From JAHFIW01 sp035495855 (GTDB lineage Bacteria; Patescibacteriota; Patescibacteriia; SG8-24): a stretch of 30,004 nucleotides of DNA. Below the pieces are notes generated by a model that was given only the letters and a program-made list of their open reading frames with translations, did no database searches and was not told where the DNA came from. Below are positions 1 through 12,700 of the stretch, piece after piece. A program made the translations under genes and the position numbers. Numbering within the stretch: position 1 is the first letter of the stretch; the number at the start of each line of letters is the position of its first letter. Where the stretch lies: contig DATJFD010000051.1 in assembly GCA_035495855.1 (NCBI GenBank), positions 1 to 30,004 of the forward strand. Direction: 5' to 3'.

Positions 1-555
1 TCCTTCAACGTGGGCTCCCAGGCCTCGGCCACCGCCTGCGACGGCACCTTCTCGGGGAACGGGGGGACCTTGGGCCTCGGCGCGCTCGATACCGCCACGG
101 TCGCAAGCTCCGACGTCTCCAGCATCCCCCACATCTGCACGAGGGTGACGACGAACGCGGGACAGGGCGCCATCGTCACCGTCACCTCAGCCAACGCCTC
201 CCTCAAGTCCGTCTCCACTCCTTCCGACACCATCCCCTCAAGCTCCGCCACTTTGGTCGCCGGCTCAACGGGCTACGGCCTCTGCGCCGGCTCCGGAGGA
301 GGGGACTCGGGCAAGGACGCGACCACGCCCGTCGGCGCCACCCCCACCGCCACCTCTCCCTTCAACGGCTCCTGCACGACCTCCATCCATTCGGTCGGCG
401 GGCTCACCACCAGCCCCCAGACCGTCTGGTCCCTCTCCGGCCCCGTCCAGAACGCCTTCTTCCGGCTGTACCTCAAGGCGGCCATCTCCCCGAGCGTGCC
501 CGCGCATACCGACTACGCGGACACTTTGACGTTCATTGCGACCGGCACCTACTAG
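1..555 (+). CDS. Secreted Ser/Thr/Gly-rich surface protein, C-terminal part (5' end outside window)
   Basis: The reading frame is open from base 1 to a TAG at 553-555, so the gene begins upstream. The 184 visible residues are rich in Ser, Thr, Gly, Ala and Pro with few charges, as in exported beta-sandwich proteins. Four cysteines are visible. A low-complexity Ser/Gly/Pro linker lies near the middle. The C-terminus ends in an aromatic/beta-strand pattern (HTDYADTLTFIATGTY), which resembles the closing strand of WxL-like or pilus-subunit-like beta domains, but this is only a resemblance. No catalytic motif is seen. The gene lies upstream of the giant surface protein in the same orientation, separated by heptamer repeats and an intrinsic terminator, so it is probably a separate transcription unit. 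Function is unknown; a cell-surface or secreted role is inferred from composition. Confidence 0.6.
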   Translation, partial: SFNVGSQASATACDGTFSGNGGTLGLGALDTATVASSDVSSIPHICTRVTTNAGQGAIVTVTSANASLKSVSTPSDTIPSSSATLVAGSTGYGLCAGSGGGDSGKDATTPVGATPTATSPFNGSCTTSIHSVGGLTTSPQTVWSLSGPVQNAFFRLYLKAAISPSVPAHTDYADTLTFIATGTY

Positions 556-600
556 AGTCCAAAGTCCAAAGTCGAGAGCATACCGCGCCTCTTTCGACTT
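556..600. repeat. Heptamer array, AGTCGAA family, directly after a stop codon
   Basis: Three consecutive heptamers (AGTCCAA, AGTCCAA, AGTCGAG) occupy 556-576, starting at the base after the TAG of the upstream gene. A facing copy (CTCTTTCGACTT, 589-600) could pair with the last unit to make a short hairpin. The same heptamer family recurs at 14886-14977, 14 kb away. Confidence 0.7.
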
Positions 601-629
601 CCCTCGCGGACCGGTTTTTCTGCGCTCCA

Positions 630-642
630 TATAATAAGTAAG
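630..642 (+). promoter_or_regulatory. Perfect -10 box (TATAAT) just upstream of a terminator
   Basis: TATAAT lies at 630-635 in an AT-rich island. No good -35 is visible 17 bases upstream. A start near 642 would put transcription almost directly into the terminator hairpin at 646-673, so this may be a chance match, an abortive promoter or part of a leader control. Confidence 0.3.
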
Positions 643-645
643 AGG

Positions 646-673
646 ATCGGCCTTCCGAAAGGTCGATTTTTTT
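646..673 (+). terminator. Intrinsic terminator upstream of the giant gene
   Basis: A 9-bp stem (ATCGGCCTT paired with AAGGTCGAT, one G-T pair) closes a CCGA loop and is followed by seven T. It probably ends the transcript of the upstream secreted-protein gene. Confidence 0.8.
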
Positions 674-690
674 GCTAAAATATAAGCAAA
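671..690. repeat. Short palindrome in the AT-rich leader
   Basis: TTTGCT (671-676) faces AGCAAA (685-690) across eight A/T bases. TAAAAT at 676-681 and TATAAG at 681-686 within it could serve as a -10 for the giant gene, in which case the palindrome could be an operator. No convincing -35 was found, so this is tentative. Confidence 0.3.
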
Positions 691-718
691 TAAGACAAAA
701 ACAGCGTCCTTTTCCGGC

Positions 719-3700
719 ATGAACGGCCTCAAAATTACATTTTTTTCGCTGTGCAAAGCCATCCATGCACGATGTGGAGGGCTTTTTGTTAAACGGAATT
801 GGCGCTCACTTTTCCACAAGTTATCCACAGTTTTAGCCATCCTCCTCGTCCTTTTCCCTAACCTCCCCGCGCTCGCCACGACCTGCCCTACTTCCGGTCT
901 GAACGTGACCATCGCCGCGAACTGCCAGTATGACGCCGGTACCTACACTTTCACCGGCACGCTGACCATCAACGCGGGCGTCACCGTCACTGCCTCCTCG
1001 AACGTCGGTAACGCGCAGGTCGTCATCGTCTCGGACAGCATCACGGTGAACGGCACGATCTCCGCGGACGGAACCGGCCTTTCCTCGGGTGGCGGTACCG
1101 GAACGAGCACCGGCACTGCCGGAGGAGGCGCTCACGGCGGCGACGGGGGCGACGGCTCGACGGACCCGAACTCCGGCGGCAACGCCAACGATTCCGTGAT
1201 CGCGCCGACAGGGCTCGGCGGCGCGGGAGGCGACGACCCCAACAACGGCCCGAACCCGACCGCTCCAGGCGGCGGCTCCGTCAAACTTTCCGCGCCCGGC
1301 GGCACGATCACGATCGCCGGCACCATCACCGCGAACGGCACGGCCGGCGACAACAGCGACGATGGCGGCGGCGCGGGCGGCTCCGTCTGGATCGACGCGA
1401 ACACGATCGCGGGCGCGGGCACCATCCGCGCGCTAGGCGGCGCGAACTTCGGCAATGGCGGCGGCGGAGGCGGCGGGCGCATCGCCATCACGTACGCGTC
1501 CGGTACTCCTTCCTCCTACACGTTGCAGGCCTACAGCGCGGGCACGCGGCCGGGCGGCGCGGGCACCATCTACACGAAGGCCGCCGCCGCGACCAACGGC
1601 GATCTCGTCGTCGACAACAACAACGCGGCGGCGAACTCGACCTCGACGACGACGCAGGCCGTCACGGCTTTGCAGACGTACGACAACGTCACCGTCAGGA
1701 ACGCCGCGAAGTACGTCGTTCCGAGCGCGTTCACGCTGACGGTTCCCGGTTCCGGCACGTTCACGGGCGGCGGCGCAACGCGGCCCGAACTCATCACGAA
1801 CGCGGGCGGCACTTTCAACCCGCCGACCGCGGCCTACGCCTTTACGTCCATCGACGTGACCAACAACGGCAGCATCGGCGTGGTCACGGACATGACCGTC
1901 GGTCCGAGCTCGACGTTCACGCAGAGCACCGCGGCGACGTTCCCCGCGGGCCTTTCCAGCCTGACCATCGGCGCATCCGGCTCCGGCACCTTCACGCAGT
2001 CGGGCACCGGCGCGATCTCGGTGGCGACCGTGACGATCGCTTCGGGCGGCATCCTCAATCACGTCACGAACGCGTCGTCGAAGGCGAACGAAGCGAACTT
2101 CTCGTCGACGACGTTCACGGTGCAGAGCGGGGGCGCGATCACGCTCGACGGGCTCGGTTACACCTCGACGGTCGGCGCGGGCTCGAGCACCGGTACGGCG
2201 GGCGGCGGCAGCCACGGCGGCGACGGCGGCGACGGTTCGACCGACGCGAACTCGGGCGCGAACGCCTACGATTCCGTGACGGCGCCGACCGACCTCGGCG
2301 GCGCGGGCGGCGACGATCCTAACAACGGCGCGAACCCGACGCAGCAAGGCGCGGGCGCGCTCAAACTTTCGGTCTCCGGAACTTTCACCGACAACGGCAC
2401 CGTCAGCGCGGACGGCGTGGCGGGGGACAACAGCGACGACGGAGGCGGCGCGGGCGGCTCGATCTGGATCGACGCCGGCACGCTCGCAGGCACCGGCATC
2501 ATCCGTGCTCGCGGCGGCGCGAACGCGGGGAGCGGCGGCGGCGGAGGCGGCGGACGCATCGCCATCACGTATGCCAGCGGCTCGCCGGCCTCGTACACGA
2601 TCCAGGCCCACAGCCAGGGCACGCGGCCGGGCGGCGCGGGAACGATCTTCACCAAGGCAGCCGCGGCGGCGAACGGCGACCTCGTCGTCGATAACAACAA
2701 CAACGCCTCGGTGAACTCTTCGTCGACGACCTCGCAGGCCGTCACGGCAGCGCAGACGTTCGATAACGTCACCGTGCGGAACGGCGCGAAGTACGCGGTG
2801 CCCAGCACCTTCACGCTTACGGTCGCGGGCACGGGGACCTTCACCGGCGGCGGCACGACGCGGCCGGAGATGATCGTGGCGGGCGGCGGCACCTTCGATC
2901 CGCCGACGGCCGCGTTCGCGTTCACGGGCATCGACGTCACGAACAACGGCACGATCGGCATCGTGACGAACGCCACGGTCGGCCCGAGCTCGACCTTCGT
3001 CGAGAGCTCGTCCGCGAGCTTTTCCGCGGGCCTGTCGAGCCTGACCGTCGGCAGCGGCGGTTCCGGGACGTTCTCCGAATCCGGCACGGGGGTCCTGTCC
3101 ATCCCGACGCTCACCGTCGCCACCGGCGGCATCATGAACCATCTTACGAACTCGTCGGCCAAGACGAACGTCCTGAACGTCTCCGCCACCACCGTCGACG
3201 TCCAGAGCGGGGGACAGGTCAACCTCGACGGGCTCGGCTACACGTCGACGGTCGGCACCGGCGCAAGCACCGGCACGGCGGGCGGCGGCAGCCACGGCGG
3301 CGACGGCGGCGACGGAGCGACCGATCCTAATTCCGGCGCGAACGCCTACGATTCGCTCACGAACCCCGTCGATCTCGGCGGCGCCGGCGGCGACGATCCG
3401 AACAACGGCGCGAATCCGACCCAGCAGGGCGCGGGAGCGGCGAAGTTCCTCGTTTCCGGCACCTTCACGAACAACGGCACCATCAGCGCGGACGGCGTGG
3501 CGGGCGACAACAGCGACGACGGCGGAGGCGCCGGCGGCGCCGTTTGGATCGACGCCGGCACGCTCGCGGGCACCGGCGTCATCCACGCGCGCGGCGGCGC
3601 GAACGCGGGGAGCGGCGGCGGCGGAGGCGGCGGGCGCATCGCCATTTTCTACGGTTCCGGGGCGCCGACGGCCTATACGACGCAAGCGAACAGCCAGGGC

Positions 3701-6700
3701 ACGCGTCCGGGAGGCGCGGGGACCATTTATTTCAAATCGGCGGCGCAGACGAACGGCGATCTCATCCTCGACAACAACGACGCCGCTTCGAACTCCTCTT
3801 CGACCACCACGCAGTTCGGCACGCTCAACCAGATCTTCGACAACATCACCGTCCGCAAGGGCGCGAAGTTCGTCATTCCCAGCACGTTCACGTTCACGCT
3901 CGCGCCGTCCGGCGCGCTCACGGGCGGCGGCACGTCGCGCGCGAGCATCGCGACGCTGTCCGGCGGTCTCTTCAAGCCCAACCTCACGACGCTCGCGCTC
4001 AACAACCTTGACCTCGACAACGCCGGCTCGCTCGCGGACGTCACGACGGTCACGCTCACGAACGCGAACCTGAGCAACTCCGGCACGTTCCAGGCCGGCT
4101 GCGATTCGCTCACGGTCGGCTCGGGCAGCACTTTCACCATCAACGGCACCGCGACCTTCACCTGCACGACGATCACCGTGCAGTCGGGAGGCACGGTCAC
4201 GCACGGACAGAACACCACGACGCGCGCCAATGTCGCCGACATCTCGGCGACGACGTTCGATCTGCAAACAGGAGGCACGGTCAACGTCCAGGGCAAAGGC
4301 TTCCAGCAGGGGAGCGGTCCCGGCTCGGGAACGACCACTGCCTCGGCCGCCTCGGGCGGCGGCTACGGCGGGAACGGCGGCAACGAGACGTTCGGTTCCG
4401 GCGCCGCGGGCGGCGCGACGTACGGCTCGGTCACGAACCCGACCGACCTCGGCTCGGGCGGCGGCAATGCCGGCAGTTCAGGCAACGGCGGCGGCGCGGT
4501 GAAGATCGTCGTCTCCGGCACGCTCACGGTGAACGGCACCATCAACGCGAACGGCAATAACAGCGGCTCCGGCAACAGCGCCGGCGGTTCGGGCGGTTCG
4601 GTCTGGCTCGACGCGGCGACGCTCGCGGGCTCGGGCAGCATCACCTCGACCGGCGGCAACGGGACGTCCGCGGGAGCCGGTGGCTCGGGCGCGGGCGGCG
4701 GACGCATCGCCATCATTTACGCGGCAGGCACGCCAACGCTCACGTACCAGGCGTTCGGCGGTACGCCAGGCTCCGGCGGCAGCGCCTTCGGCGGCGGCGC
4801 GGGCACGATCTATACGAAGGCGCCTTCGCAGACGAACGGCGACCTGCTGGTGGACAACAACAACATGAGCACGACGAACTCCGGCGCGTTCGCGCTCACC
4901 ACGCAGTGCACGGCGACGTCGCCCTGCACCTCGGCCGCTTCACAGACCTACGACAACGTCACTATCCGTAACGCGGCCAAGTACATCGTCCCGAGCGGAG
5001 GCACGCTGACCGCGTCATCGGCCGGCCTGCTCACCGGCGGCGGCGCCATCAGGCCGACGCTCACGGTCAATACGGGCGGCTCGTTCAATCCGCCGACGAC
5101 GGGGACCTACACGTTCACGAACATCGACGTCAACAACGCCGGCGCGGTGAACATCGTGACGAACCTGACGCTCTCGAACTCGACCTTCACCGAGAGCGGC
5201 AGCTTCGGCGCGACGCTGACCGATTACACGGCCGGCAGCGGCGGCAACCTCATCGTCCAGTCGCTCACGGGCCTCGCGCTGAACAACGCGACCATGCAGA
5301 GCGGCGGCACGCTGACGAGCGGCTTCCTGTCGCAGATCCCGATCACCACCCTCACGGTGCAGAGCGGCGGCACGGTGACGCATACGGTGAACACCACGAC
5401 GAAATCCTTCCAGCTCGACATCGCGGCGACGACCGTCGACGTCCAGGCGAGCGGCAGCATTTCGGTCGCGGGCAAGGGCTTCCAGCAGGGGAGCGGTTCC
5501 GGGGCGGGAACGACCATCGCGTCTGCGGCTTCGGGCGGAGGTTATGGCGGCAACGGGGGTAATGAGACCTTCTCGTCCGGCGCCGTCGGCGGCGCCACGT
5601 ACGGTTCGGTCACGGCGCCGATCGACCTCGGCTCCGGCGGCGGCAATGGCGGCACGTCCGGTAACGGCGGCGGCGCGCTCAAACTGACCGTCTCCGGCAC
5701 GCTCACGGTGAACGGCACCATCAGCGCGAACGGGAACAACAGCTCAAGCGGCAACGGCGCCGGCGGTTCGGGCGGCTCCGCCTGGATCACTGCGGCGACG
5801 CTGGCCGGCGCGGGCACTATTTCGTCGAACGGAGGCAACGGGACGAGTTCGGGCGCCGGCGGCTCGGCGGGCGGCGGCGGTCGCATCGCGCTCTTCTATA
5901 CGTCCGACACGTCGACGATCGTCACGACCGCGGGCAAGCTCCAGGCGTACGGCGGCACGCCGGGCTCCGGCGGCAGCGCTTTCGGCGGCGGCGCCGGCAC
6001 CATCTACGTGAAATCCGCTGCGGCGACGAACGGCGACCTCGTCATCGACAACAACAACATGAGCACGACGAACTCCGGGGCGTTCGCGCTCACCACACAA
6101 TGCACGGCGACGTCCCCCTGCACCTCGACCGCGAGCCAGACCTACGACAACGTCACCATCCGGAACGCGGCCAAGTACATCGTCCCGAGCGGCGGCACGC
6201 TCTCCGTCGCGGCATCGGGAGCCTTCACCGGCGGCGGCGCGGTCCGTCCGTCGCTCACCACGAACGCGGGCGGCACCTTCAACGCGCCCAACGCGGCGCA
6301 GACCATCAGCGCCATCGACGTCACCAACAACGGCACGGTCGGCGTCGTCACCAGCCTCACCCTCCAGAACTCGATCTTCACCCATAACGGCAACCTGTCC
6401 GCGACCGTCACGGACCTCGTCTTCGGGAGCGGCGCGTCGACCTTCATCCACAACGGCACGGGCTTCGCGGACACGGACCTCGTGATCGGCAATTCGGGCA
6501 CCTTCGTCCTGCAGACCTCCGCCGCGTACAGCATCAATTCCATGGAAGTGCAGAACACGGGAACGTTCGAGTCGCGACGCCTGCCGAACTTCACCATCGC
6601 GACCGTGACCGTGCGGAACGGCGGCACGATGACGCACACCGCGAACACGACCTCCAAGCTTTACCAGCTCGACGTCTCCGCGACGACCTTCACCATCGAG

Positions 6701-9700
6701 ACCACCGGCGCGGTCACGGCGGCGGGGAGGGGACTCCAGCAGGGCAGCGGCACCGGCACGGGCGGGACCATCCTCTCGGCGGCGTCCGGCGGCGGTTACG
6801 GCGGCCGCGGGGGCGACGAGACGTTCTCGTCCGGCGCCGTCGGCGGCGTCACCTACGGTTCGGTCACGGCGCCGATCGACCTCGGCTCCGGCGGCGGCAA
6901 CGGCGGCACGTCCGGCAACGGCGGCGGCGCGCTCAAACTGACCGTCTCCGGCACGCTCACGGTGAACGGCACCATCAGCGCGAACGGCAATAACAGCTCG
7001 AGCGGCAACGGCGCCGGCGGTTCGGGCGGCTCCGCCTGGATCTCGGCCGGCACCCTCGCCGGTTCCGGCACCATCTCTTCGAACGGCGGTAACGGGACCA
7101 GCTCGGGCGCCGGCGGTTCGGCGGGCGGCGGAGGACGCGTTGCCGTGTACTATACCACCGACACGTCGACGCTCGTCTCGACCGCGGGCAAGCTCCAGGC
7201 GTACGGCGGCACGCCAGGCTCCGGCGGCAGCGCCTGGGCCGGCGGCGCGGGCAGCGTCTTCGCGAAGTCCAACGCGGCCACGAACGGCGATCTCGTGATC
7301 GATAACAACAACATTTCGTCCACGCTCACCGGCATTTTCGGCTACACGACGCAGGTGACGACCTCGAGCCAGACCTATGACAACGTGACGGTCCGCAACG
7401 CGGGCAAGTACCTCGTGCCCTCGTCGATGACGCTGGTGGCGGCGAACGACATGACCGTCGGCGGCGGCACGCAGCAGAGCCGCTTCGAGTCCGCGAACGT
7501 CAACACGCTCGCGGTGACCGGCACGCTCACCGTGGCATCGAACGGCCTCCTGACGCATTCCGCGAACACGACGACGAAGACCGCGGCGCTCATCGTCAGC
7601 GCGGCGAACGTGAACATCCAGTCCGGCGGCTCCGTGAACGTCGCCGGCCTCGGGTACGCCTCGGGTTCGGGCACGGGCGCGGGCGGCAACGTCTCGAGCG
7701 CCGGCGCGGGCGGCGCGGGCCACGGCGGCGCGGGCGGCGCGGGCACCGGCGTCGGCGGCACCGGCGGTTCCGCCTACGATTCCTCAAGCGACCCGACCGA
7801 CTTGGGCTCCGGCGGCGGCAAGGTGACCACGACGACCGGCGGCGCGGGCGGCGGTCAGGCGACCATCGTCGCGACCGGGACGCTCACCATCAACGGCGCG
7901 ATCACCGCGGGCGGATCCGCGGCGACCAATACGGGCACCGGTGGCGGCGCGGGCGGAACGGTGCGCCTCACGGGCTTCACCGTGGCCGGCTCGGCGGCGC
8001 TTTCCGCCGACGGCGGCGCGGGACAGGGCACGACCGGCGGCTGCGGCGGCGGCGGCCGCATCGCCATCAACTACACCGTGCTGACCTACAGCGGCACCCA
8101 CACGGTGGCCGGCGCGTGCCCCGCGGCGGGCGCGCGGGCCGGCGCGGACGGCACGTACGTGACGACGCAGGACCCGAACCCGGTGCCGACGACCACGAGC
8201 ACGAGCCCGTCCTCGGCGACCGCGGGCGACGCGGGCTTCACGATGGACGTGTTCGGAACGAACTTCGTGCCATCGTCCGTCGTGCGCTGGCAGGGAACCG
8301 ACCGCGCCACGTCGTACGTGTCCGGCACCCATCTCACCGCTTCCGTCCTGACCGCCGACCTCGCGACCGCCGGCACGTTCTCGGTCACCGTCTTCAACCC
8401 GACGCCGGGCGGCGGCACCTCGAACGCGCAGACCTTCACGGTCAACAACCCGGGCGCGGGCGGACTGACGACCACTTCCATTTCTCCGACCTTCAAGACG
8501 GCAGGCGACGCCGGTTTCACGCTTACCGTGAACGGCACGGGCTTCGTGGCCTCGTCGGTCGTGCGCTGGAACGGCGCGGACCGCACGACGACCTTCGTGA
8601 ACGCGACGCAGGTCACGGCGGCCATCCCGGGATCGGACATCACGACCGCCGGCACCGCGACCGTCACCGTCTTCAACCCGACGCCGGGCGGCGGCACGTC
8701 CAACGGCCAGACCTTCACGATCAACAATCCCGCGCCGACCACGACTTCGATCTCGCCGGACAACAAAATCGCGGGCGATGCCGGCTTCACGCTCACCGTG
8801 AACGGCACGAACTTCATCGCGTCCTCCGTCGTGCGTTGGAACGGCGTGGATCGCACCACGACCTTCGTGAACGCCTCGCAGGTGACCGCGTCCATCCCGA
8901 CCGGAGACATCGCCGGCGCCGGCACCGCGACCGTCACCGTCTTCAACCCGACGCCGGGCGGCGGCACGTCCAACGGCCAGACCTTCACGATCAACAATCC
9001 GGTCCCGACGACGACGTCGATCGCGCCGACCACCGCCGCGCCGGGGTCGCCGACGTTCACACTGACCGTGAACGGCACGAACTTCCTGTCGAGCTCCGTC
9101 GTGCGCTGGAACGGCGCGGACCGCACGACGACCTTCGTGAACGCGACGCAGGTCACGGCGTCCATCCCTTCGTCGGACGTCACGACCGGCGGGACCGCGA
9201 CCGTCACCGTCTTCAATCCGTCGCCCGGCGGCGGCGTCTCCAACGGACAGACCTTCACCATCGCCTCGCCCGGCGGGGGAGGGGGTCCGCCGGCGGACAC
9301 GACGCCGCCCGTGATCACGAACCTGGACGCGGTGAACGTCACCACGGCGGACGCGCGCGTCGTCTGGGACACGGACGAGGCCGCGAACTCCCGCGTCAAT
9401 TTCGGCCTCAGCGCTTCGTACGGCAGCCAGGCGACCGAGGCGGCCTTCGTGACCTCGCATGGCCTGAACCTTCTCGGCCTGGCCGAAGGCACGACCTATC
9501 ACTACCAAGCCTGTTCGACCGACCCGGCCGGCAACCAGGCCTGCTCGACCGACCGGACCTTCACGACGCTCGGCGGCGCTGATACGACGCCGCCCGCCAT
9601 TTCCGGCGTCGCCGCTCAGCCGATCGATCCCGCGTCCGAGCGCGTCACCTGGACCACCGACGAGCCGGCCTCGTCCTTCGTGGACTACGGACCCTCGGCC

Positions 9701-12700
9701 GGACCGCCCTACGCGGCATCCGCCGGTTCGGCGTCGCCGCTCGGGACCGCACATGACGTCACGCTGAACGACCTTGCCGCCGGCACGCTCTACCATTTCC
9801 GCGCGCGTTCCGCGGATGCCGCCGGTAATGAAGCGGCATCGGCCGAGGGAACCTTCACGACCGCGGGGGGCCCCGATGCGACGGCGCCCGTCATCACCGA
9901 AGCGCGCGTCGAGGAAGTGACCGTCTCCAGCGCCGCCGTGCTCTGGACCACCGACGAAGCCGCGGACGCGACGGTCGAGTACGGCGCCACGACCGACTAC
10001 GGTTCGACGGCGTCTTCCTCGGACGCGCCCGGCACTTCCCATCGCGTGGCCCTCTCCGGCCTCGCGCCCGACGCCGTTTACCATGCCCGCGTCAGGTCCA
10101 AGGACGCGGCCGGCAACGAAGGCGTCTCGGCCGACCTCGAGTTCCGCACCGCAAAGCCGCCGGCCCCGGTCATCACCGGCGTCGCCGCGGTCGACATCAC
10201 CCAGACGAGCGTCCGCGTCACCTGGACCACCGACGTCGCGGTGCCGTCGCGCGTGCAATACGGCACGAGCGTCGAGTATCAGTGGTCGTACCAGGAGCCG
10301 GAACCGAAGACCGAGCATTCGCTCATCATCGGCGCGCTCGTCCCCGGCACGACCTATCACTTCCGCGTGCGCGCCGACGACGCTTTCGGCCAGACGACCT
10401 TCTCGCCCGACGCGACGTTCGTGACGCTGCCCGACACGACGCCTCCGGGCAACGCGCGGTCCTTCACCGCCGCGGCCGACGTCGGCGCGATCAGGCTCGA
10501 GTGGCAGAACCCGGCGGACGCCGACCTCCGCGGCATCCTCATCCTGCGCAAGACGGGCGGCGCGCCCGCGTCGACCTCTGACGGCACGCGCGTCTACAAC
10601 AGCCTCGGCACCTTCCATGTCGACTCCGGCCTCGATGACGGAACCCAGTACTTCTACAAGGCGTTCGCGTACGACATCGCCGGCAACTACGCCTCGGGCG
10701 TTGCCGCGAGCGCGACGACGCCCCTGCCGTGCCGCGACACGGACGGTCAGGACCACGCCACGCGGGGCACGGTCACGACGGCCGACGGCGCCGAGTTCGT
10801 CGACTCCTGCATCGACGAACGCCGCGTCGAGGAACATTTCTGCAAGGACCGGAACCCGGCGAGCGAGATCTACGACTGCGGCATCGACCGCGTCTGCGAG
10901 GCCGGCCGCTGCGTCGCCGCCCCGATCCCGGTCTCCGCGCCGCCGACGTGCGGCAACGGCACGTGCGACGCCAATGAGAGCGCCGTCAGCTGCGCCGCCG
11001 ACTGCGTCGCGCCGCCGGTCTCTCCCGAACCGGCACCCGAGCCGCCACCGGAGACGGTGACCCAGCCTGCCGACGGCCACATCCGCTTCTTCATCGGCGC
11101 GGGCGGCCCGGAGATGTCGCTTTCCTACACGGACGAGCTGCCGGCCGTCCCGAACATGATGGTCAGGGTCTACGTCCCCGACGACACGGTGCGCAAGGCG
11201 GTGCGCGACGGCTACGTCATCCTCAACGGGAAGCAGTGGCCGCTGCGCGAAACGCGTAGCTACGAGGCCATCGTGACCGCTCCGTCGCGGGTCGGCATCT
11301 ACCCGATGACGGTCGTGATCGATTACACGGACGGCACCGCGGACGCCTTCGCGCTCACCATGGCGGTCGAAGCGCCGGGACTGGTGTACGAGAAGAAGGA
11401 CGGCAAGAACGTGCCCGTGCCGGGCGCGACGGTCACGCTCTTCGTGCATGAAGGGTCGTCGTACGCCCCGTGGTCCGGCGGCAAGGGCGGATCGGCCAAC
11501 CCGCAGATCACCGGCGCGGCCGGAACGTTCTCGTTCTTCGCTCCCGCGGGAACCTTCAAGCTCCGCGCCGAGAAGGCCGGCTACCTCGCCATGGAAACGC
11601 TGCCGTTCAACGAGAACGGAGGGTTCATCGACCATGAACTGCAGCTCATTCCCCAGCCGAAACCCCTCGCGCAGGCGCTGCAGGACGCTCTTTCCCATGG
11701 CTCCTTCACGGAGAAGACGGCGGCGGTCGCCGGAGCGCTCGCCAAGGAGGCGGCGTTCGAAGTGCAGGCCACGTCCCGCGCCGTCAAAGAGTTCGCCGAC
11801 AACCCCATCGTCGAGGAGAAGACGGAGAACGTCGCATCGCCGGCGGTCGCCGCGGTCGCGGCGGTCAACGTCGCGGCGGGGGCGGCCGCCACCGCCACCG
11901 CGGTCCCGTACCTGCTGTACCTCGCGAGCTTCCTGTCGCACCCGACGCTGCTCATCGCCAGGCGGCGGCGCAAGAAGTGGGGGATCGTCTACAACGCGCT
12001 CACCAAGCTCCCGCTCGATCTGGCCATCGTGCGCCTCATCGACGCCAAGACGGGACGCATCGTGCGCTCCGCGGTCACGGACAAGGACGGCCGCTACTTC
12101 TTCATCGTCCCGGCGGGCGAGTACAAGATGCTGGCCATCAAAGCGGGCTTCGCTTTCCCGACGTCCTATCTGCGCGGCCAGACGCAGGACATCTCCCTCG
12201 TCGATCTCTATCACGGCGAGACCGTCAAAGTGGAAAAAGAGACGTCGATCACCGCGAACATCCCGCTCGATCCCGTCGCGACCGCGAAGACCCCCGCGAA
12301 GGTGCTGGTCGAGGGCCTGGCCCGCAAGCTGCAGACCGCGCTGGCGCTCACGACGGTGCTCGCGATGATCGTGGCGGCGATGATCACGCCGACGCCGAAG
12401 GTCTTCGCCATCCTGGCCGCGAACGTCGTCATGTTCCTGTTCTTCCGGCGGCTGTCGGCGACGAAGAAGCCGAAGAACTGGGGCATCGTCTATGACGAGG
12501 GTACCGGCAGGCCGCTCCAGAACGCCGTCGCGCGCATCTTCGACACCAGGTACAACAAGCTGCTCGAGACGCAGGTCACGGACGCGCGCGGCCGCTATGC
12601 CTTCCTCGTCGGCCAGAACGTCTACTACGTGACCTTCGAGAAGCCGGGGTACCTCAAGCAGCAGACCGGTCCGGTGAACGCCACGCAGGTCGAGAAGAAG

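Noticed and set aside
1433..4267. Long - strand open frame opposite the Gly-rich modules
   Set aside because: It is antisense to an undoubted coding region. Its Arg/Ala-rich, low-complexity product is the expected mirror of GC-rich repeats, and no family motif appears.
860..9267. CRISPR-like direct repeats
   Set aside because: The repeats are in-frame protein modules hundreds of bases long without unique spacers, and no cas genes are nearby.
7784..12214. 1,476-codon - strand open frame opposite the IPT/FN3 region
   Set aside because: The product is an Arg/Gly/Asp-rich mirror of GC-rich coding DNA with no domain signature, while the + strand has clear domains throughout.
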